A DNA stretch of 64,000 nucleotides from Clostridia bacterium (lineage in GTDB: Bacteria; Bacillota; Clostridia; Lachnospirales; Lachnospiraceae): assembly GCA_910575245.1 (NCBI GenBank), contig CAJTEN010000001.1, forward strand, positions 434,001-498,000. The letters run 5' to 3'. Shown one piece after another: positions 44,448 to 54,349 of this stretch; within the stretch, counting starts at the first letter, position 1, and each line of letters begins with the position of its first letter. A model generated the notes under the pieces. The model saw only the letters and a list, made by a program, of their open reading frames with translations. It searched no databases and was not told the DNA's origin. Made by a program: the position numbers and the translations under genes.

Positions 44448-47400
44448 ATGCAGAATAGAAAGAACAAGAGCAGAGGCCGGATCCATAGAGAACGTCATAA
44501 GGGTAAGCCGATAGACGACCTTTTTATTAGAGATGAGGACGATTTTGAGGAGGAAGATACGCTGGAGTTTCTGAGCCTTGATGATGACAGGATTAAGCCG
44601 CGTCAACGGAAGCAGGAAGATAATTCCTATGACGAGGAGTTGTATGGCGAGGGCGCATACGGGGACGATGAGGAGCTGTATGACGAGGATGAATATGATG
44701 AGGGCGAAGAGCTGTATGACGAGGACGCATACGGTGAGGAAGAAGAACTGTATGACGAGGACGCGTACGGTGAAGATGAAGAGTTGTATGACGAGGATGC
44801 ATACGATGAGGGCGAAGAACTGTATGACGAGGACGTATACGGTGAGGATGAGGAGCTGTATGACGAGGACGCGTACGGTGAAGATGAAGAACTGTATGAG
44901 TTCGGCGAATACGAGTTTGATGAATATGAAGACGATGAGTATGATGATGAATATGAGTATGATGATGAATATGAGTACGGCCAATATGGAGAGGAGGGTA
45001 TCATCGTACGTTTGAGAGATTTCCTGGCTCATATGAATGGACTTGACGTGGCGGTGGCCATGCTGGGCATTGTGGTCCTTGCCGGCGTTTTTCTTGCAGG
45101 CGGGCTATATGCCAATGCCAAATCTGTCGAGAGGCAGGTAGATGCATTCGCTTCGGTCGGTGAGGAGATGGAAGGCATATCCGTAATCGGTGAAAGTGGT
45201 CTGATTGCGGTGTCAGAGTCCGCCCGGTTATCGGGCATGATCGATATGGAAGAGGAAGTGGAGGAAGAGACGGAGGAGAAGCCGGAAGATAATAAGAAAG
45301 GCAGCATCGAAGTCTCTCTGAATCTGACCAGTATTCAATCCGATTTAAAGATTAAATTCGTCAATAAGGCCACAGGAAAACTGATCGGCAGTGTACCCTT
45401 CGAGGTAGAGGCATCAGGCGGCGGGAAGACGCTGGCCTTTCAGGATGATGACAAGGACGGCATCATCTATCAGACCGGCATAGCCTCCGGCGACTACAGC
45501 GTAAAGATCAAACCGCTGACGGATGATAAATATGCGGAATATATACTGCCCTCTGCTGCCAGCAATATTACGGTTACGGATAAGATCGCCTATAAGAAGG
45601 TGGATGTGGCGGATGAGGTTAAGAGTGAGTCGGAGGTAAATGCGACGGCGGAGGATACTGCCAAGCAGAATACGGCCGTGGAATCCGTGCTGACAGATAC
45701 GGTGGAATGGGTGGAATCCACTAAGACGCCGATCGGGGAAGGGCAGGAATCGTACACGGAAGTAGACAAGAAGAATATACCCGATCCGTGGACCGTCAGC
45801 AGTGCTTACAGAAAGCTGGTGGAGACGGGAGACGATCAGGCTGCCATAGATTTCTCTATTGCGCTGGACCGCAGCAGCCTGTCGCTGAAGCCGGGAGAGT
45901 CGGCAGCGCTTAAGGTGTCTGTCAGCGGCAGCAGCGCAACGCCGTCTGTTACATGGAAGAGCAGTACGCCTGACGTGGCCACGGTAGACGGCAGTGGTAA
46001 TGTCAAGGCTGTCAGTGCCGGTGATGCGACGGTTACCGTGGAAGTTACCATAGGATATATGATAGAGGAAGCGTCCTGCAGCGTGAAGGTCACAGGTGCA
46101 GGTGCGGATCCGGAGAAACCCGCGGACCCGGAGAAGCCCGCGGATCCGGAGAAACCCGCGGATCCGGAGAAACCCGGGAATCCGGATAAACCTGAGAATC
46201 CGGATAAGCCGGAGAACCCGGAGAAGCCGGCAGACCCGGAGAAACCCGTTAAGACAAAGGCCACGCTCAGCAGTACGAGCCTGAGCCTTAAGAAGGGGGC
46301 ATCCGCCACACTCACGGTGCAGATTACATCGGGGGAAGCCCAGTCGGTAGAATGGGCAACAAGCAAACCTGAAGTGGCGACGGTTTATAAAGGGAACGTC
46401 ACGGCGGTGGGTACAGGAAGCGCGAACATCACGGCCAGGGTTAAAGCAGCTGACGGAGAGCAGGAACTTATCTGTAAAGTGACGGTACAGGATACCGACA
46501 GCAAGATTACGATAAGCGGAGATACAGAAGTGGCAGTGGGCAAGACTGTCACACTTACTGCGAAGACGGAGCCGGAGGGCCGCAAAGTCACATGGAGCAG
46601 CAGTGACGAGAAGACGGCTAAAGTGGATGATAAGGGCGTTGTCACAGGTGTGGCGGCGGGAACCGCCGAGATTAAGGCAGTATGCAGCGACGGGGAGAAC
46701 ATTTCCGCTGTCCATAAGATAACGGTCAAAGGCGACGCGGCAGTGGACGGCACAGCGAAGCTGAAAGATAAAGACGGCAATCAGATGTACTGGCTGGATG
46801 CAGACGGGAAGTATAAAGAAGCGGTCTATGATGACTATAAGAAATACGATAAATTCTACAAAAAGTCATCCGAGGCGACGTCTTACAGATATACCGGCTG
46901 GCAGACCATTGACGGATATGTATATTTCTATGATAAGAACGGGAATTATGTTACGGGAGAGCAGATCATCCAGGGAGCCAGATATACCTTTGGAAGTGAC
47001 GGCAAAATGGCTTCCAATTCCGGCACCATGGGTATCGACGTGTCGAAATGGAACGGCAGCATCGACTGGAATGCGGTGAAGAACTCCGGCGTATCTTATG
47101 TTATCATCCGATGCGGCTACAGAGGTTCCGCTACCGGAGTACTGGTAGAAGATCCGAAATTCAGGAGCAACATCAAAGGAGCGAAGGCAGCAGGCCTGAA
47201 GGTGGGCGTCTATTTCTTCAGTCAGGCAGTAAACGAAGTGGAGGCGGTGGAAGAAGCTTCCATGGTGATTAATCTGGTCAGCGGTTACGGACTTAGCTAT
47301 CCGGTCTTTTTGGATGTGGAAGCCAGCGGCGGCCGGGGAGACGGCATCAGCAGAGAGACCAGGACGGCGGTCTGCAGGGCGTTCTGTGCGACGGTACAGA

Positions 47401-47618
47401 ATTCGGGATATTCTGCCGGCATTTATGCGAATAAGACATGGCTGAATGAGAAGATTAATACAGGAAGCCTGACGAACTATAAGATCTGGCTGGCACAATA
47501 TGCCAGTGCGCCAAGCTACACGGCTACCAGATACGACATGTGGCAGTACTCTGCCAAGGGCCGGGTCAGCGGCATAAGCGGCAACGTGGATATGAATATT
47601 AGCTACCTGCATTATTAA
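44448..47618 (+). CDS. Giant membrane-anchored GH25 muramidase with BIG2 domains and acidic cytoplasmic repeats
   Basis: The protein has 1056 residues from ATG 44448 (GGGAG six bases upstream). Domains in order: a basic start; an acidic tyrosine-rich cytoplasmic region with seven 12-residue units of the type ELYDEDAYGEDE; one membrane segment at about residue 205; a CnaB/transthyretin-like domain with FQDDDKDGIIY; three BIG2 Ig-like domains, the first two separated by eight ADPEKP-type units; a glucan/choline-binding-like stretch (GWQTIDGYVYFYDKNGNYV); and a GH25 lysozyme domain from about 861. Catalytic residues Asp864 (MGIDVSKWN) and Asp956/Glu958 (FLDVEAS) are intact. It would cleave the glycan of peptidoglycan while anchored in the membrane. 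It precedes rmlB. Confidence 0.93.
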   Translation: MQNRKNKSRGRIHRERHKGKPIDDLFIRDEDDFEEEDTLEFLSLDDDRIKPRQRKQEDNSYDEELYGEGAYGDDEELYDEDEYDEGEELYDEDAYGEEEELYDEDAYGEDEELYDEDAYDEGEELYDEDVYGEDEELYDEDAYGEDEELYEFGEYEFDEYEDDEYDDEYEYDDEYEYGQYGEEGIIVRLRDFLAHMNGLDVAVAMLGIVVLAGVFLAGGLYANAKSVERQVDAFASVGEEMEGISVIGESGLIAVSESARLSGMIDMEEEVEEETEEKPEDNKKGSIEVSLNLTSIQSDLKIKFVNKATGKLIGSVPFEVEASGGGKTLAFQDDDKDGIIYQTGIASGDYSVKIKPLTDDKYAEYILPSAASNITVTDKIAYKKVDVADEVKSESEVNATAEDTAKQNTAVESVLTDTVEWVESTKTPIGEGQESYTEVDKKNIPDPWTVSSAYRKLVETGDDQAAIDFSIALDRSSLSLKPGESAALKVSVSGSSATPSVTWKSSTPDVATVDGSGNVKAVSAGDATVTVEVTIGYMIEEASCSVKVTGAGADPEKPADPEKPADPEKPADPEKPGNPDKPENPDKPENPEKPADPEKPVKTKATLSSTSLSLKKGASATLTVQITSGEAQSVEWATSKPEVATVYKGNVTAVGTGSANITARVKAADGEQELICKVTVQDTDSKITISGDTEVAVGKTVTLTAKTEPEGRKVTWSSSDEKTAKVDDKGVVTGVAAGTAEIKAVCSDGENISAVHKITVKGDAAVDGTAKLKDKDGNQMYWLDADGKYKEAVYDDYKKYDKFYKKSSEATSYRYTGWQTIDGYVYFYDKNGNYVTGEQIIQGARYTFGSDGKMASNSGTMGIDVSKWNGSIDWNAVKNSGVSYVIIRCGYRGSATGVLVEDPKFRSNIKGAKAAGLKVGVYFFSQAVNEVEAVEEASMVINLVSGYGLSYPVFLDVEASGGRGDGISRETRTAVCRAFCATVQNSGYSAGIYANKTWLNEKINTGSLTNYKIWLAQYASAPSYTATRYDMWQYSAKGRVSGISGNVDMNISYLHY
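44637..44888 (+). repeat. Seven 36-bp in-frame tandem repeats (acidic)
   Basis: The units encode ELYDEDAYGEDE-like 12-mers with small changes. The opposite strand is open through the repeats only because of their composition. Confidence 0.9.
46104..46247 (+). repeat. Eight 18-bp in-frame repeats (Pro-rich wall-spanning linker)
   Basis: The units encode ADPEKP or close variants (GNPDKP, ENPDKP, ENPEKP), the kind of stiff linker that spans peptidoglycan. Confidence 0.9.
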
Positions 47619-47780
47619 GGCTTGCAATTTAAGGCTAAGTGGCAGTATCATAACTGTAGGTGCAGCTCTTAATCGGGAGTGCGTATGCATTTTTATCGGA
47701 ACGCCCACTTCTGTCTGCAGCGGTGCGGATATATGGCGTGGGTGTTTGGGACAGACTGGGAAAGGAACAGGGTTGTAAGA

Positions 47781-48860
47781 ATGAGGACTTATCTTGTAAC
47801 AGGCGGAGCCGGTTTTATCGGATCCAATTATATTCATTATATGTTCCGTAAATACGGAAACAAGATCCGGATTATCAATGTGGATGCATTAACCTATGCA
47901 GGGAATCTGGAGAACCTGAAAGAATTCGAGAATGAGGAGAATTATACGTTCATTAAAGCAGACATCTGCGATAAGGAGACAATTGCCGGTATTTTCGCAG
48001 AGAATGACATTGACAGAGTCGTGCACTTTGCAGCGGAGAGCCATGTAGACAGAAGTATCAGGGATCCGGAGATTTTTGTGCAGACGAATGTGTTAGGCAC
48101 GGCGGTGATGCTTAATTGTGCCAAGGCGGCATGGGAACTTGAGGACGGCAGTTTCAAGGTGGATAAGAAGTTCCTGCATGTTTCTACCGATGAGGTGTAC
48201 GGTTCTCTGGAAGAGGACGGCGGCTATTTCTATGAAACCACGCCCTATGCACCGCGCAGCCCCTATTCCGCCAGCAAGGCCGGCTCGGACATGCTGGTGA
48301 AGGCGTACATGGATACGTACCATTTTCCGGCGAATATTACCAACTGCTCCAACAATTACGGGCCTTATCAGTTTCCGGAGAAGCTGATCCCTCTTATTAT
48401 CAACAATGCGCTGCAGGGGAAGAAGCTGCCCGTATACGGGGACGGCAAGAATGTGCGCGACTGGCTGTATGTGGAGGATCACGCCAAGGCAATCGACATG
48501 GTGCAGGAGCAGGGCAGATTGTTTGAGACTTACAATGTGGGCGGCCATAATGAGAAGCAGAATATCGAAATCATTAAGATTATCATCAGGACACTGCAGG
48601 AGATGCTGCCTGACAGCGATCCGCGCAGGGCACTTGTCAGTGAGGATCTGATCACTTATGTGGAGGACCGCAAGGGACATGACAGAAGATATGCCATCGC
48701 ACCGGACAAGATCAGAGCCGAGATCGGCTGGGAACCGGAGACGATGTTTGAAGAGGGCATCCGCCGCACGATTCAGTGGTTCTTTGAGCACGAAGAGTGG
48801 ATGAAGAATGTTACCAGCGGCGATTACCAGAAATATTATGAAGAAATGTATAAAGATTAA
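47781..48860 (+). CDS. rfbB: dTDP-glucose 4,6-dehydratase
   Basis: The protein has 359 residues from ATG 47781 (the open frame continues upstream to 47679, but MRTYLVTGGAGFIGSNYIHY is the canonical start). It converts dTDP-glucose to dTDP-4-keto-6-deoxyglucose, step two of dTDP-L-rhamnose synthesis. Seen: TGGAGFIGSN, HFAAESHVDRSI, STDEVYGSL with the catalytic Thr-Asp-Glu, and YSASKAGSD (YxxxK). The length is normal. rfbA and rfbC follow, with a GH25 gene between them. Confidence 0.97.
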   Translation: MRTYLVTGGAGFIGSNYIHYMFRKYGNKIRIINVDALTYAGNLENLKEFENEENYTFIKADICDKETIAGIFAENDIDRVVHFAAESHVDRSIRDPEIFVQTNVLGTAVMLNCAKAAWELEDGSFKVDKKFLHVSTDEVYGSLEEDGGYFYETTPYAPRSPYSASKAGSDMLVKAYMDTYHFPANITNCSNNYGPYQFPEKLIPLIINNALQGKKLPVYGDGKNVRDWLYVEDHAKAIDMVQEQGRLFETYNVGGHNEKQNIEIIKIIIRTLQEMLPDSDPRRALVSEDLITYVEDRKGHDRRYAIAPDKIRAEIGWEPETMFEEGIRRTIQWFFEHEEWMKNVTSGDYQKYYEEMYKD

Positions 48861-48888
48861 CAGAAAATAGAAGGGTCAGGTAATTTCG

Positions 48889-49758
48889 ATGAAGGGAATC
48901 ATTCTGGCGGGCGGTTCGGGTACCCGGCTGTATCCGCTGACGAAGGCGGTCTCCAAGCAGATCATGCCTATTTATGACAAACCGATGATCTATTATCCGC
49001 TGTCTATTCTTATGCTGGCGGGGATCAGGGAGATCATGATTATATCCACACCGAGGGATCTTCCGTCTTTCCGTGAATTATTTGGTACCGGAGAGCAGCT
49101 GGGGCTTCGGATGGAGTATGCGGTGCAGGAACAGCCCAGAGGACTGGCGGATGCTTTTATTATCGGCGCCGATTTTATCGGCAGCGACAGAGTGGCGCTG
49201 GTGCTGGGGGACAATATTTTCTACGGACAGAGCTTTTCCCGGGTGCTGAGAGATGTGGCGGCCCGGGAGAGGGGAGCAACCATATTCGGGTACTATGTCA
49301 GAGATCCCAGAGAATACGGCGTCGTGGAGTTTGATGAGAACGGAAGGGCTCTTTCCATCGAGGAGAAGCCGGAGCATCCCAAGAGCAATTATGCCGTTCC
49401 GGGATTGTATTTCTATGATAATGATGTGGTGAAGATTGCGGCCGGTGTGAAGCCCTCCGCCAGAGGAGAGATCGAGATCACGAGTATCAACAATGAGTAT
49501 CTGCGCCGGGGAGATCTGCGTGTGGAGACACTGGGACGCGGCTTTGCCTGGCTGGATACAGGGAATCACGATTCTCTGCTGGATGCCGCGGACTTTGTGG
49601 CGGCCTTTCAGAAGAGACAGGGCTTGTATATTTCCTGCATCGAAGAGATTGCCTATAAGAGAGGTTTTATCACGAAAGAACAACTGTTGAAACTGGCGGA
49701 ACCGTTATTGAAGACGAATTACGGCCAGTATATGATAGAGGTTGCAAATGGGCTCTAG
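48889..49758 (+). CDS. rfbA: Glucose-1-phosphate thymidylyltransferase
   Basis: The 289-residue protein makes dTDP-glucose from glucose-1-phosphate and dTTP, step one of dTDP-rhamnose synthesis. Seen: [20 protein letters not shown] (nucleotide loop), [29 protein letters not shown] (Asp for Mg2+) and [20 protein letters not shown]. Length and motifs match the RmlA short form. The end overlaps the next gene (start 49748) by 11 bases. Its substrate can come from the phosphoglucomutase at 61614. Confidence 0.97.
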   Translation: MKGIILAGGSGTRLYPLTKAVSKQIMPIYDKPMIYYPLSILMLAGIREIMIISTPRDLPSFRELFGTGEQLGLRMEYAVQEQPRGLADAFIIGADFIGSDRVALVLGDNIFYGQSFSRVLRDVAARERGATIFGYYVRDPREYGVVEFDENGRALSIEEKPEHPKSNYAVPGLYFYDNDVVKIAAGVKPSARGEIEITSINNEYLRRGDLRVETLGRGFAWLDTGNHDSLLDAADFVAAFQKRQGLYISCIEEIAYKRGFITKEQLLKLAEPLLKTNYGQYMIEVANGL

Positions 49759-51100
49759 GAGAATCAGACGAATGCTGGCTGCCGTTATCGTTCTTTTCGC
49801 AGCGGTGGCAGGGGTGATCATAGCTGTCAATCTGGATACGGTAAAAAAGAAGCTGGGGATATCCTCCTATGAACAGGCAAAGGAGACAGCCGCGATGGAA
49901 GAAGCCGGAGCAGAAGGAGGGCAGAGAGGAAATGATCTGTCCGCTTTCCTCCGGGATGAGACTTTCTTCGATCCCGAGGTCAAATTTAAGAGTATTGAGA
50001 CGTATTCCGGCAGAAATGTATATCTTATGATGAGTTCCGTAGCCAAAGATCTCCGCATTATGATTGTGGACAGTGTAGGCAGACTGGTGACCGGAAACCC
50101 TTTTGTGGTTGAAGTGCGGGGCGTGGGAGAATATACGGACAACGATGAGGACGGAATCATCTATATTGACGGGCTGCGTGCGGGGGAATACAGTGTGTCC
50201 CTGCTGGAGGCGGAAGGGTATAAGGTTCCGAATACAATTACTTCCATACAGATCAAGCAGGAGATAGAGTACCGGGTACTGGATGACATTGAGTATTTGA
50301 TCATGACGGAAGATGACATTGATGCGGAGAAAGAAGATAAAGAGGTAAAAGGCGCTGAAGAGGCGGCGGACGGCAGTGAGAATACAGAGTTTCTTGCGGC
50401 CTCCGGCAATGCCAGGGTGGGGATTGACGTTTCCAAGTGGAATAAGACGATAGATTGGGAGAAAGTGAAGGAGGCCGGTGTGGAATTCGCGATCATCAGG
50501 TGCGGATACCGGGGCGCATCCACCGGAGCATTGGTCCTTGATCCCATGTACGAGCAGAATATCAGGGGAGCCATTGAGGCCGATATACCGGTGGGCGTAT
50601 ACTTCTTCACACAGGCGGTGGACGAGGTGGAAGCCGTGGAAGAGGCCAGTATGGTGATCCGGCTGATTGAGGATTATGATGTGGATTATCCGGTGTTTCT
50701 GGACAGCGAGAGTGCCGGCGGCCGGGGCCGTGCGGACGGATTGGAGGCAGAGGAGCGGACGAGGATCCATAAGGCATTTCTGGATACGGTTAAAGCATCG
50801 GGATACGAGACGGGCATCTACGGTTCCAGGAATTGGCTGAATGAGCAGGTCGATATGGAGGAGCTGTCCGATTATAGGACATGGCTTGCCGAGTATGCAG
50901 AGATCCCGGCATATGACGGATACTATCATATGTGGCAGTATACTTCCAAGGGAAGCGTGGACGGTATCGAAACCCGCGTGGATCTGAATCTGTGCTATAT
51001 GAATATTGACACTTCCATTAACCATGCCAAAGGAGCTGCCGGATATTCCGGCGTGGTCAGCGGCGACAGCGGCAATGTGCCGGTGGGAAACGACGAATAA
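49748..51100 (+). CDS. Membrane-anchored GH25 muramidase (second paralogue)
   Basis: The protein has 450 residues from ATG 49748 (GAGG six bases upstream; TTG 49742 in frame). It has one membrane segment near the N-terminus, an extracellular CnaB-like domain with [15 protein letters not shown] that parallels FQDDDKDGIIY in the large protein at 44448, an acidic linker, then GH25: [27 protein letters not shown], and FLDSESAGG with the acidic pair. The C-terminus is a short Gly/Asn tail. It is wedged between rfbA and rfbC and overlaps rfbA, so its synthesis is tied to rhamnose precursor genes. It probably remodels peptidoglycan where the polymer is attached. Confidence 0.92.
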   Translation: MGSRRIRRMLAAVIVLFAAVAGVIIAVNLDTVKKKLGISSYEQAKETAAMEEAGAEGGQRGNDLSAFLRDETFFDPEVKFKSIETYSGRNVYLMMSSVAKDLRIMIVDSVGRLVTGNPFVVEVRGVGEYTDNDEDGIIYIDGLRAGEYSVSLLEAEGYKVPNTITSIQIKQEIEYRVLDDIEYLIMTEDDIDAEKEDKEVKGAEEAADGSENTEFLAASGNARVGIDVSKWNKTIDWEKVKEAGVEFAIIRCGYRGASTGALVLDPMYEQNIRGAIEADIPVGVYFFTQAVDEVEAVEEASMVIRLIEDYDVDYPVFLDSESAGGRGRADGLEAEERTRIHKAFLDTVKASGYETGIYGSRNWLNEQVDMEELSDYRTWLAEYAEIPAYDGYYHMWQYTSKGSVDGIETRVDLNLCYMNIDTSINHAKGAAGYSGVVSGDSGNVPVGNDE

Positions 51101-51217
51101 CATGGACGGCAGCGGCGATATGACGGCCGTAAGGGAAGACCGGCTCCGGGCAGGACTGGCCGGCTGTGGACACAGGGCAGCGGTTACAGACAGAAATGAG
51201 AAAGGACAAGAAAGAAC

Positions 51218-51790
51218 ATGGGTAAAATAACGGTAGAGACATGTGAAATAGAGGGACTTAAGGTGATCACACCGGCTGTCTTCGGTGATTCCAGAGGTTA
51301 TTTCATGGAGACCTATAATTATAATGATTTCAAGGAGGCCGGGATTGACCAGGTCTTTGTGCAGGACAACCAGTCGGCTTCCGTAAAGAATGTGCTCCGG
51401 GGTCTGCATTTTCAGATCCGGTACCCGCAGGATAAGCTGGTCCGCGTTGTGAGCGGGGAGGTCTTTGACGTGGCTGTAGACTTAAGGCCGGGTTCTGCGA
51501 CTTACGGTAAATGGTTCGGCGTGGTGCTCTCGGCTGAGAATAAGAAACAGTTCTTCATACCCAAAAATTTTGCCCATGGATTTTTGGTACTGTCCGACCA
51601 GGCAGAGTTTGCCTATAAGTGTACGGATTTCTATCACCCCAATGACGAGGGCGGTATTATCTGGAATGATCCGGATATCGGTATCAACTGGCCGGTTCAG
51701 GAAGGCGATAAGCTTGTTATGTCTGACAAGGACCTGAAATGGGACGGGCTTGCGGCGTATACGGAGAAATATTTAAATGCAGGGAAATAA
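51218..51790 (+). CDS. rfbC: dTDP-4-dehydrorhamnose 3,5-epimerase
   Basis: The 190-residue cupin-fold protein carries out step three of dTDP-L-rhamnose synthesis. Seen: FGDSRGYFMETYN, VLRGLHFQIRYPQDKLVRV (catalytic His), DLRPGSATYGKW, and KCTDFYHPNDEGGIIWNDP with the catalytic Tyr-type region. The length is normal. The last base of its stop is shared with the first of the ABC permease (TAATG), so translation is coupled to export. RmlD, the final reductase, is not found in the window. Confidence 0.96.
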   Translation: MGKITVETCEIEGLKVITPAVFGDSRGYFMETYNYNDFKEAGIDQVFVQDNQSASVKNVLRGLHFQIRYPQDKLVRVVSGEVFDVAVDLRPGSATYGKWFGVVLSAENKKQFFIPKNFAHGFLVLSDQAEFAYKCTDFYHPNDEGGIIWNDPDIGINWPVQEGDKLVMSDKDLKWDGLAAYTEKYLNAGK

Positions 51791-52827
51791 TGACCGTGGA
51801 AAAGACAGAATACATCAATCGATCCGATAAGAAAATAAAGACACCCCAAAAGCCCGCAGGAGTTGCCATATTCTGGGGGCTTGGCTTGATTCTGGCCTTT
51901 GTGCTTGTCCGGCATCACAATCCGCTGGCCGATCAGGTGACAGAGCAGATGAAGAAAGTCAGCGGCTGTGTGCTGATCACCTTTACCTGCATTATTTTCA
52001 CCATTTATTATGAAAGGATCCTGACCATTCCGGCGGAACTTTTCCAAAGCAGAAAGCTGATCTGGAAGCTGGCCAAGAACGATTTCAAGAACCGTTATGC
52101 CGGTTCCTATCTGGGTATTATCTGGGCAACGGCGCAGCCGATTGTCACAGTGGTGATGTACTGGATTGTATTTGACAAGGTGTTTGACACCAGAAGCCAG
52201 ATGGTGGCAAGCGGGCTGGAGGTACCCTATGTTCTGTACCTGACAGCCGGGCTGGTACCCTGGTTCTATTTCTCGGAGGCGATCACGCAGGGAACCATGG
52301 CGTTACTTGAATACAACTATCTGGTTAAGAAAGTGGTGTTCAATATCAGTATTCTGCCCATCATTAAAGTGATCTCGGCGACCTTCATTCATGCTTTCTT
52401 TGTTGTGGTATTGCTGATCGTATCCATAGGATACGGGTATTACCCCAATATGTATACCCTGCAGCTGATTTATTACAGCCTGTGCATGTTCCTGCTGGTG
52501 CTGGGTATGAGCTATCTGACATGTGCGCTGGTGGTGTTCATCAGGGATCTTCAGCAGATCATTTCGATTGCCCTGCAGATCGGTATGTGGGCGACCCCGA
52601 TTTTATGGAATATTACGATGCTTAAGACGGATAATATGAAGATGCTTTTTAAGCTGAACCCGCTTGTCTATATCGTCAACGGGTACAGAAGTGCGATCTA
52701 TGAGGAAGAGTGGTTCTGGGAGCACTTCTATTCCTCCACCTATTTCTGGATCTTTACGATCAGTCTGTTTTGTATCGGTACGCTTATTTTCAGGAGAATG
52801 CGGGTACATTTTGCGGATGTTCTGTGA
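51790..52827 (+). CDS. ABC-2 polysaccharide export permease (Wzm/TagG-like)
   Basis: The 345-residue protein has a hydrophilic N-terminus, two membrane segments there (about 23-40 and 56-75) and then the standard six-helix ABC-2 core. FKNRYAGSYLGIIWATAQPIV and WFYFSEAITQGTMALLEYNYLVKK are the typical motif region; TPILWN and LNPLVYIVNGYRSAIYEE mark the C-terminal half. It exports a lipid-linked polysaccharide with the ATPase encoded at 52959. The two extra N-terminal membrane segments are not part of the usual Wzm core. Confidence 0.94.
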   Translation: MTVEKTEYINRSDKKIKTPQKPAGVAIFWGLGLILAFVLVRHHNPLADQVTEQMKKVSGCVLITFTCIIFTIYYERILTIPAELFQSRKLIWKLAKNDFKNRYAGSYLGIIWATAQPIVTVVMYWIVFDKVFDTRSQMVASGLEVPYVLYLTAGLVPWFYFSEAITQGTMALLEYNYLVKKVVFNISILPIIKVISATFIHAFFVVVLLIVSIGYGYYPNMYTLQLIYYSLCMFLLVLGMSYLTCALVVFIRDLQQIISIALQIGMWATPILWNITMLKTDNMKMLFKLNPLVYIVNGYRSAIYEEEWFWEHFYSSTYFWIFTISLFCIGTLIFRRMRVHFADVL

Positions 52828-52921
52828 TAGGCGCGTACATGACAGTAAAGCCAGGCCGGCGCTTTTGCCGTGCCTTAAAGTATCCGGCCCGCTGCGAAGC
52901 AATTTAGGATGGCCGGATACG

Positions 52922-52952
52922 GTAACAGGGAGGCCGAAGACTGAACTGTTAC
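52922..52952 (+). repeat. Hairpin repeat (31 nt) directly before the Wzt start
   Basis: GTAACAGGGAGGCCGAAGAC then TGAACTGTTAC. The outer stem is intact; the inner stem is weaker than in 7244. It ends six bases before ATG 52959, occupying the place of a normal ribosome-binding site. Confidence 0.7.
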
Positions 52953-52958
52953 AAAAGA

Positions 52959-54326
52959 ATGGATAAGTCTATGGATAATATTGCGATTCAGGTGACAGAT
53001 GTCGAAAAAGTTTATAAGTTATATGATAAGCCTTCAGATCGGTTGAAGGAGGCGTTTGGAATCGGCAGAGGGAAGCACCATACGGTGCATCGGGCTCTGA
53101 AAGGGATTAATCTGACGATCAGACAGGGCGAATGTGTGGGGATTATCGGGACCAACGGTTCCGGCAAATCAACAATCCTGAAAATCATTACAGGCGTTCT
53201 GAACCCCAGCAGAGGCAGCGTGACCGTCAATGGACGTATTTCGGCGCTGCTGGAACTGGGAGCAGGCTTTAATAATGAGTATAATGGGATTGAAAATATC
53301 TATCTGAACGGAACCATGATCGGATTTACGGAGAAAGAAATCGATGAGAAGCTGGATTCTATTCTGGAATTTGCGGATATCGGCGAATATGTCTACCAGC
53401 CTGTGAAGACCTATTCCAGCGGTATGTTTGTGCGTCTTGCCTTTGCGGTGGCGATCAATATCGATCCGGAGATCCTGATCGTGGACGAAGCGTTGTCTGT
53501 AGGGGATGTTTTCTTTCAGGCGAAATGCTATCATAAATTCGAAGAATTTAAGGAGATGGGTAAGACCATCGTCTTTGTCAGCCATGATTTAAGCAGTGTC
53601 AGTAAGTACTGTGACAGAGTCGTATTGTTAAACCAGGGAACCAAGCTGGGAGAGGGCTCTGCCAAGGAAATGATCGACACCTACAAGCAGGTGCTGGTGG
53701 GGCAGTATACACCGCCGGAGCCGGACCAGGAAAGACTGGTGGATGACGAACAACTGCGCAGTGCGGCGGCAGGTAAGAAAAAGGACGGAGAGGATAAGGC
53801 ATCGGAGGACACTTATGGGGAAGCCGCTGAGAGGGGATCCGCTGGTCCGTCTGCCGGCAGAATTGCGGAGAATCCGGAACTTCTGGAATACGGTTCGAAG
53901 AAGGCTGTGATCACGGAATATGAGATCCGGGACAACAAGGGAACCGTAACCTCGGCAATCCTGAAAGGAAGCAAGTTTACAATCCATATGAGAGTGCAGA
54001 TGATGGAGGAGATCCATGCCCCGATTTTTGCGTTTACCATCAAGAATGTACGGGGAACGGAGATTACAGGTACCAACACCATGTTCGAGAAGGCTTTTCT
54101 GGAGCCGGTAAAGGCAGGAGAAGTGTATGCGGTGGATTTTACCCAAGAGATGAATCTGCAGGGAGGGGATTATCTTCTTTCACTGGGAGTGACCGGTTAT
54201 GAGGAAGATGATTTTACGGTATATCACAGGCTTTATGACGTACTGAACCTGACGGTGATCTCGGATAAGAATACGGTAGGATTCTATGATATGAATTCTG
54301 AAATTAAGGTTCAGAAGACGGAGTAG
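52959..54326 (+). CDS. Polysaccharide ABC transporter ATP-binding protein with Wzt-type C-terminal domain
   Basis: The protein has 455 residues (ATG 52971 also possible). ATPase: GIIGTNGSGKSTILK (Walker A, about 62-76), TYSSGMFVRLAFA (signature), EILIVDEALSVGD (Walker B) and VSHDLSSVSKY (H-loop). After a charged linker (about 255-305) comes a C-terminal beta-sandwich of 150 residues (YEIRDNKGTVTSAILKGSKF, FTIKNVRGTEITGTNTMF), the Wzt-C carbohydrate-binding type which in Gram-negative systems recognises a modified chain end before export. No ribosome site is visible; the hairpin repeat sits there instead. The next gene encodes a methyltransferase-kinase-like protein that could add that end mark. 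Confidence 0.95.
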   Translation: MDKSMDNIAIQVTDVEKVYKLYDKPSDRLKEAFGIGRGKHHTVHRALKGINLTIRQGECVGIIGTNGSGKSTILKIITGVLNPSRGSVTVNGRISALLELGAGFNNEYNGIENIYLNGTMIGFTEKEIDEKLDSILEFADIGEYVYQPVKTYSSGMFVRLAFAVAINIDPEILIVDEALSVGDVFFQAKCYHKFEEFKEMGKTIVFVSHDLSSVSKYCDRVVLLNQGTKLGEGSAKEMIDTYKQVLVGQYTPPEPDQERLVDDEQLRSAAAGKKKDGEDKASEDTYGEAAERGSAGPSAGRIAENPELLEYGSKKAVITEYEIRDNKGTVTSAILKGSKFTIHMRVQMMEEIHAPIFAFTIKNVRGTEITGTNTMFEKAFLEPVKAGEVYAVDFTQEMNLQGGDYLLSLGVTGYEEDDFTVYHRLYDVLNLTVISDKNTVGFYDMNSEIKVQKTE

Positions 54327-54349
54327 AAAGAATTATAAACTCAGATTCC

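Noticed and set aside
44298-45032. Open frames of 125-244 codons opposite or shifted to the acidic repeats
   Set aside because: They result from the low-complexity GAY/GAR codons of the repeats; products are monotonous Ser/Tyr or Ile/Leu/Val strings with no ribosome site.
45414-46715. 433-codon frame on the minus strand inside the GH25 gene
   Set aside because: Arg/Cys/Leu-rich product with no recognisable domain, lying wholly antisense to strong BIG2 and linker sequence.
47679-47780. 34-residue N-terminal extension of rfbB
   Set aside because: RfbB proteins start a few residues before TGGAGFIG, as given by ATG 47781.
49670-51409. 579-codon minus-strand frame across the second GH25 gene
   Set aside because: Antisense to a GH25 gene with catalytic motifs and conserved domain order; no domain visible in the product.
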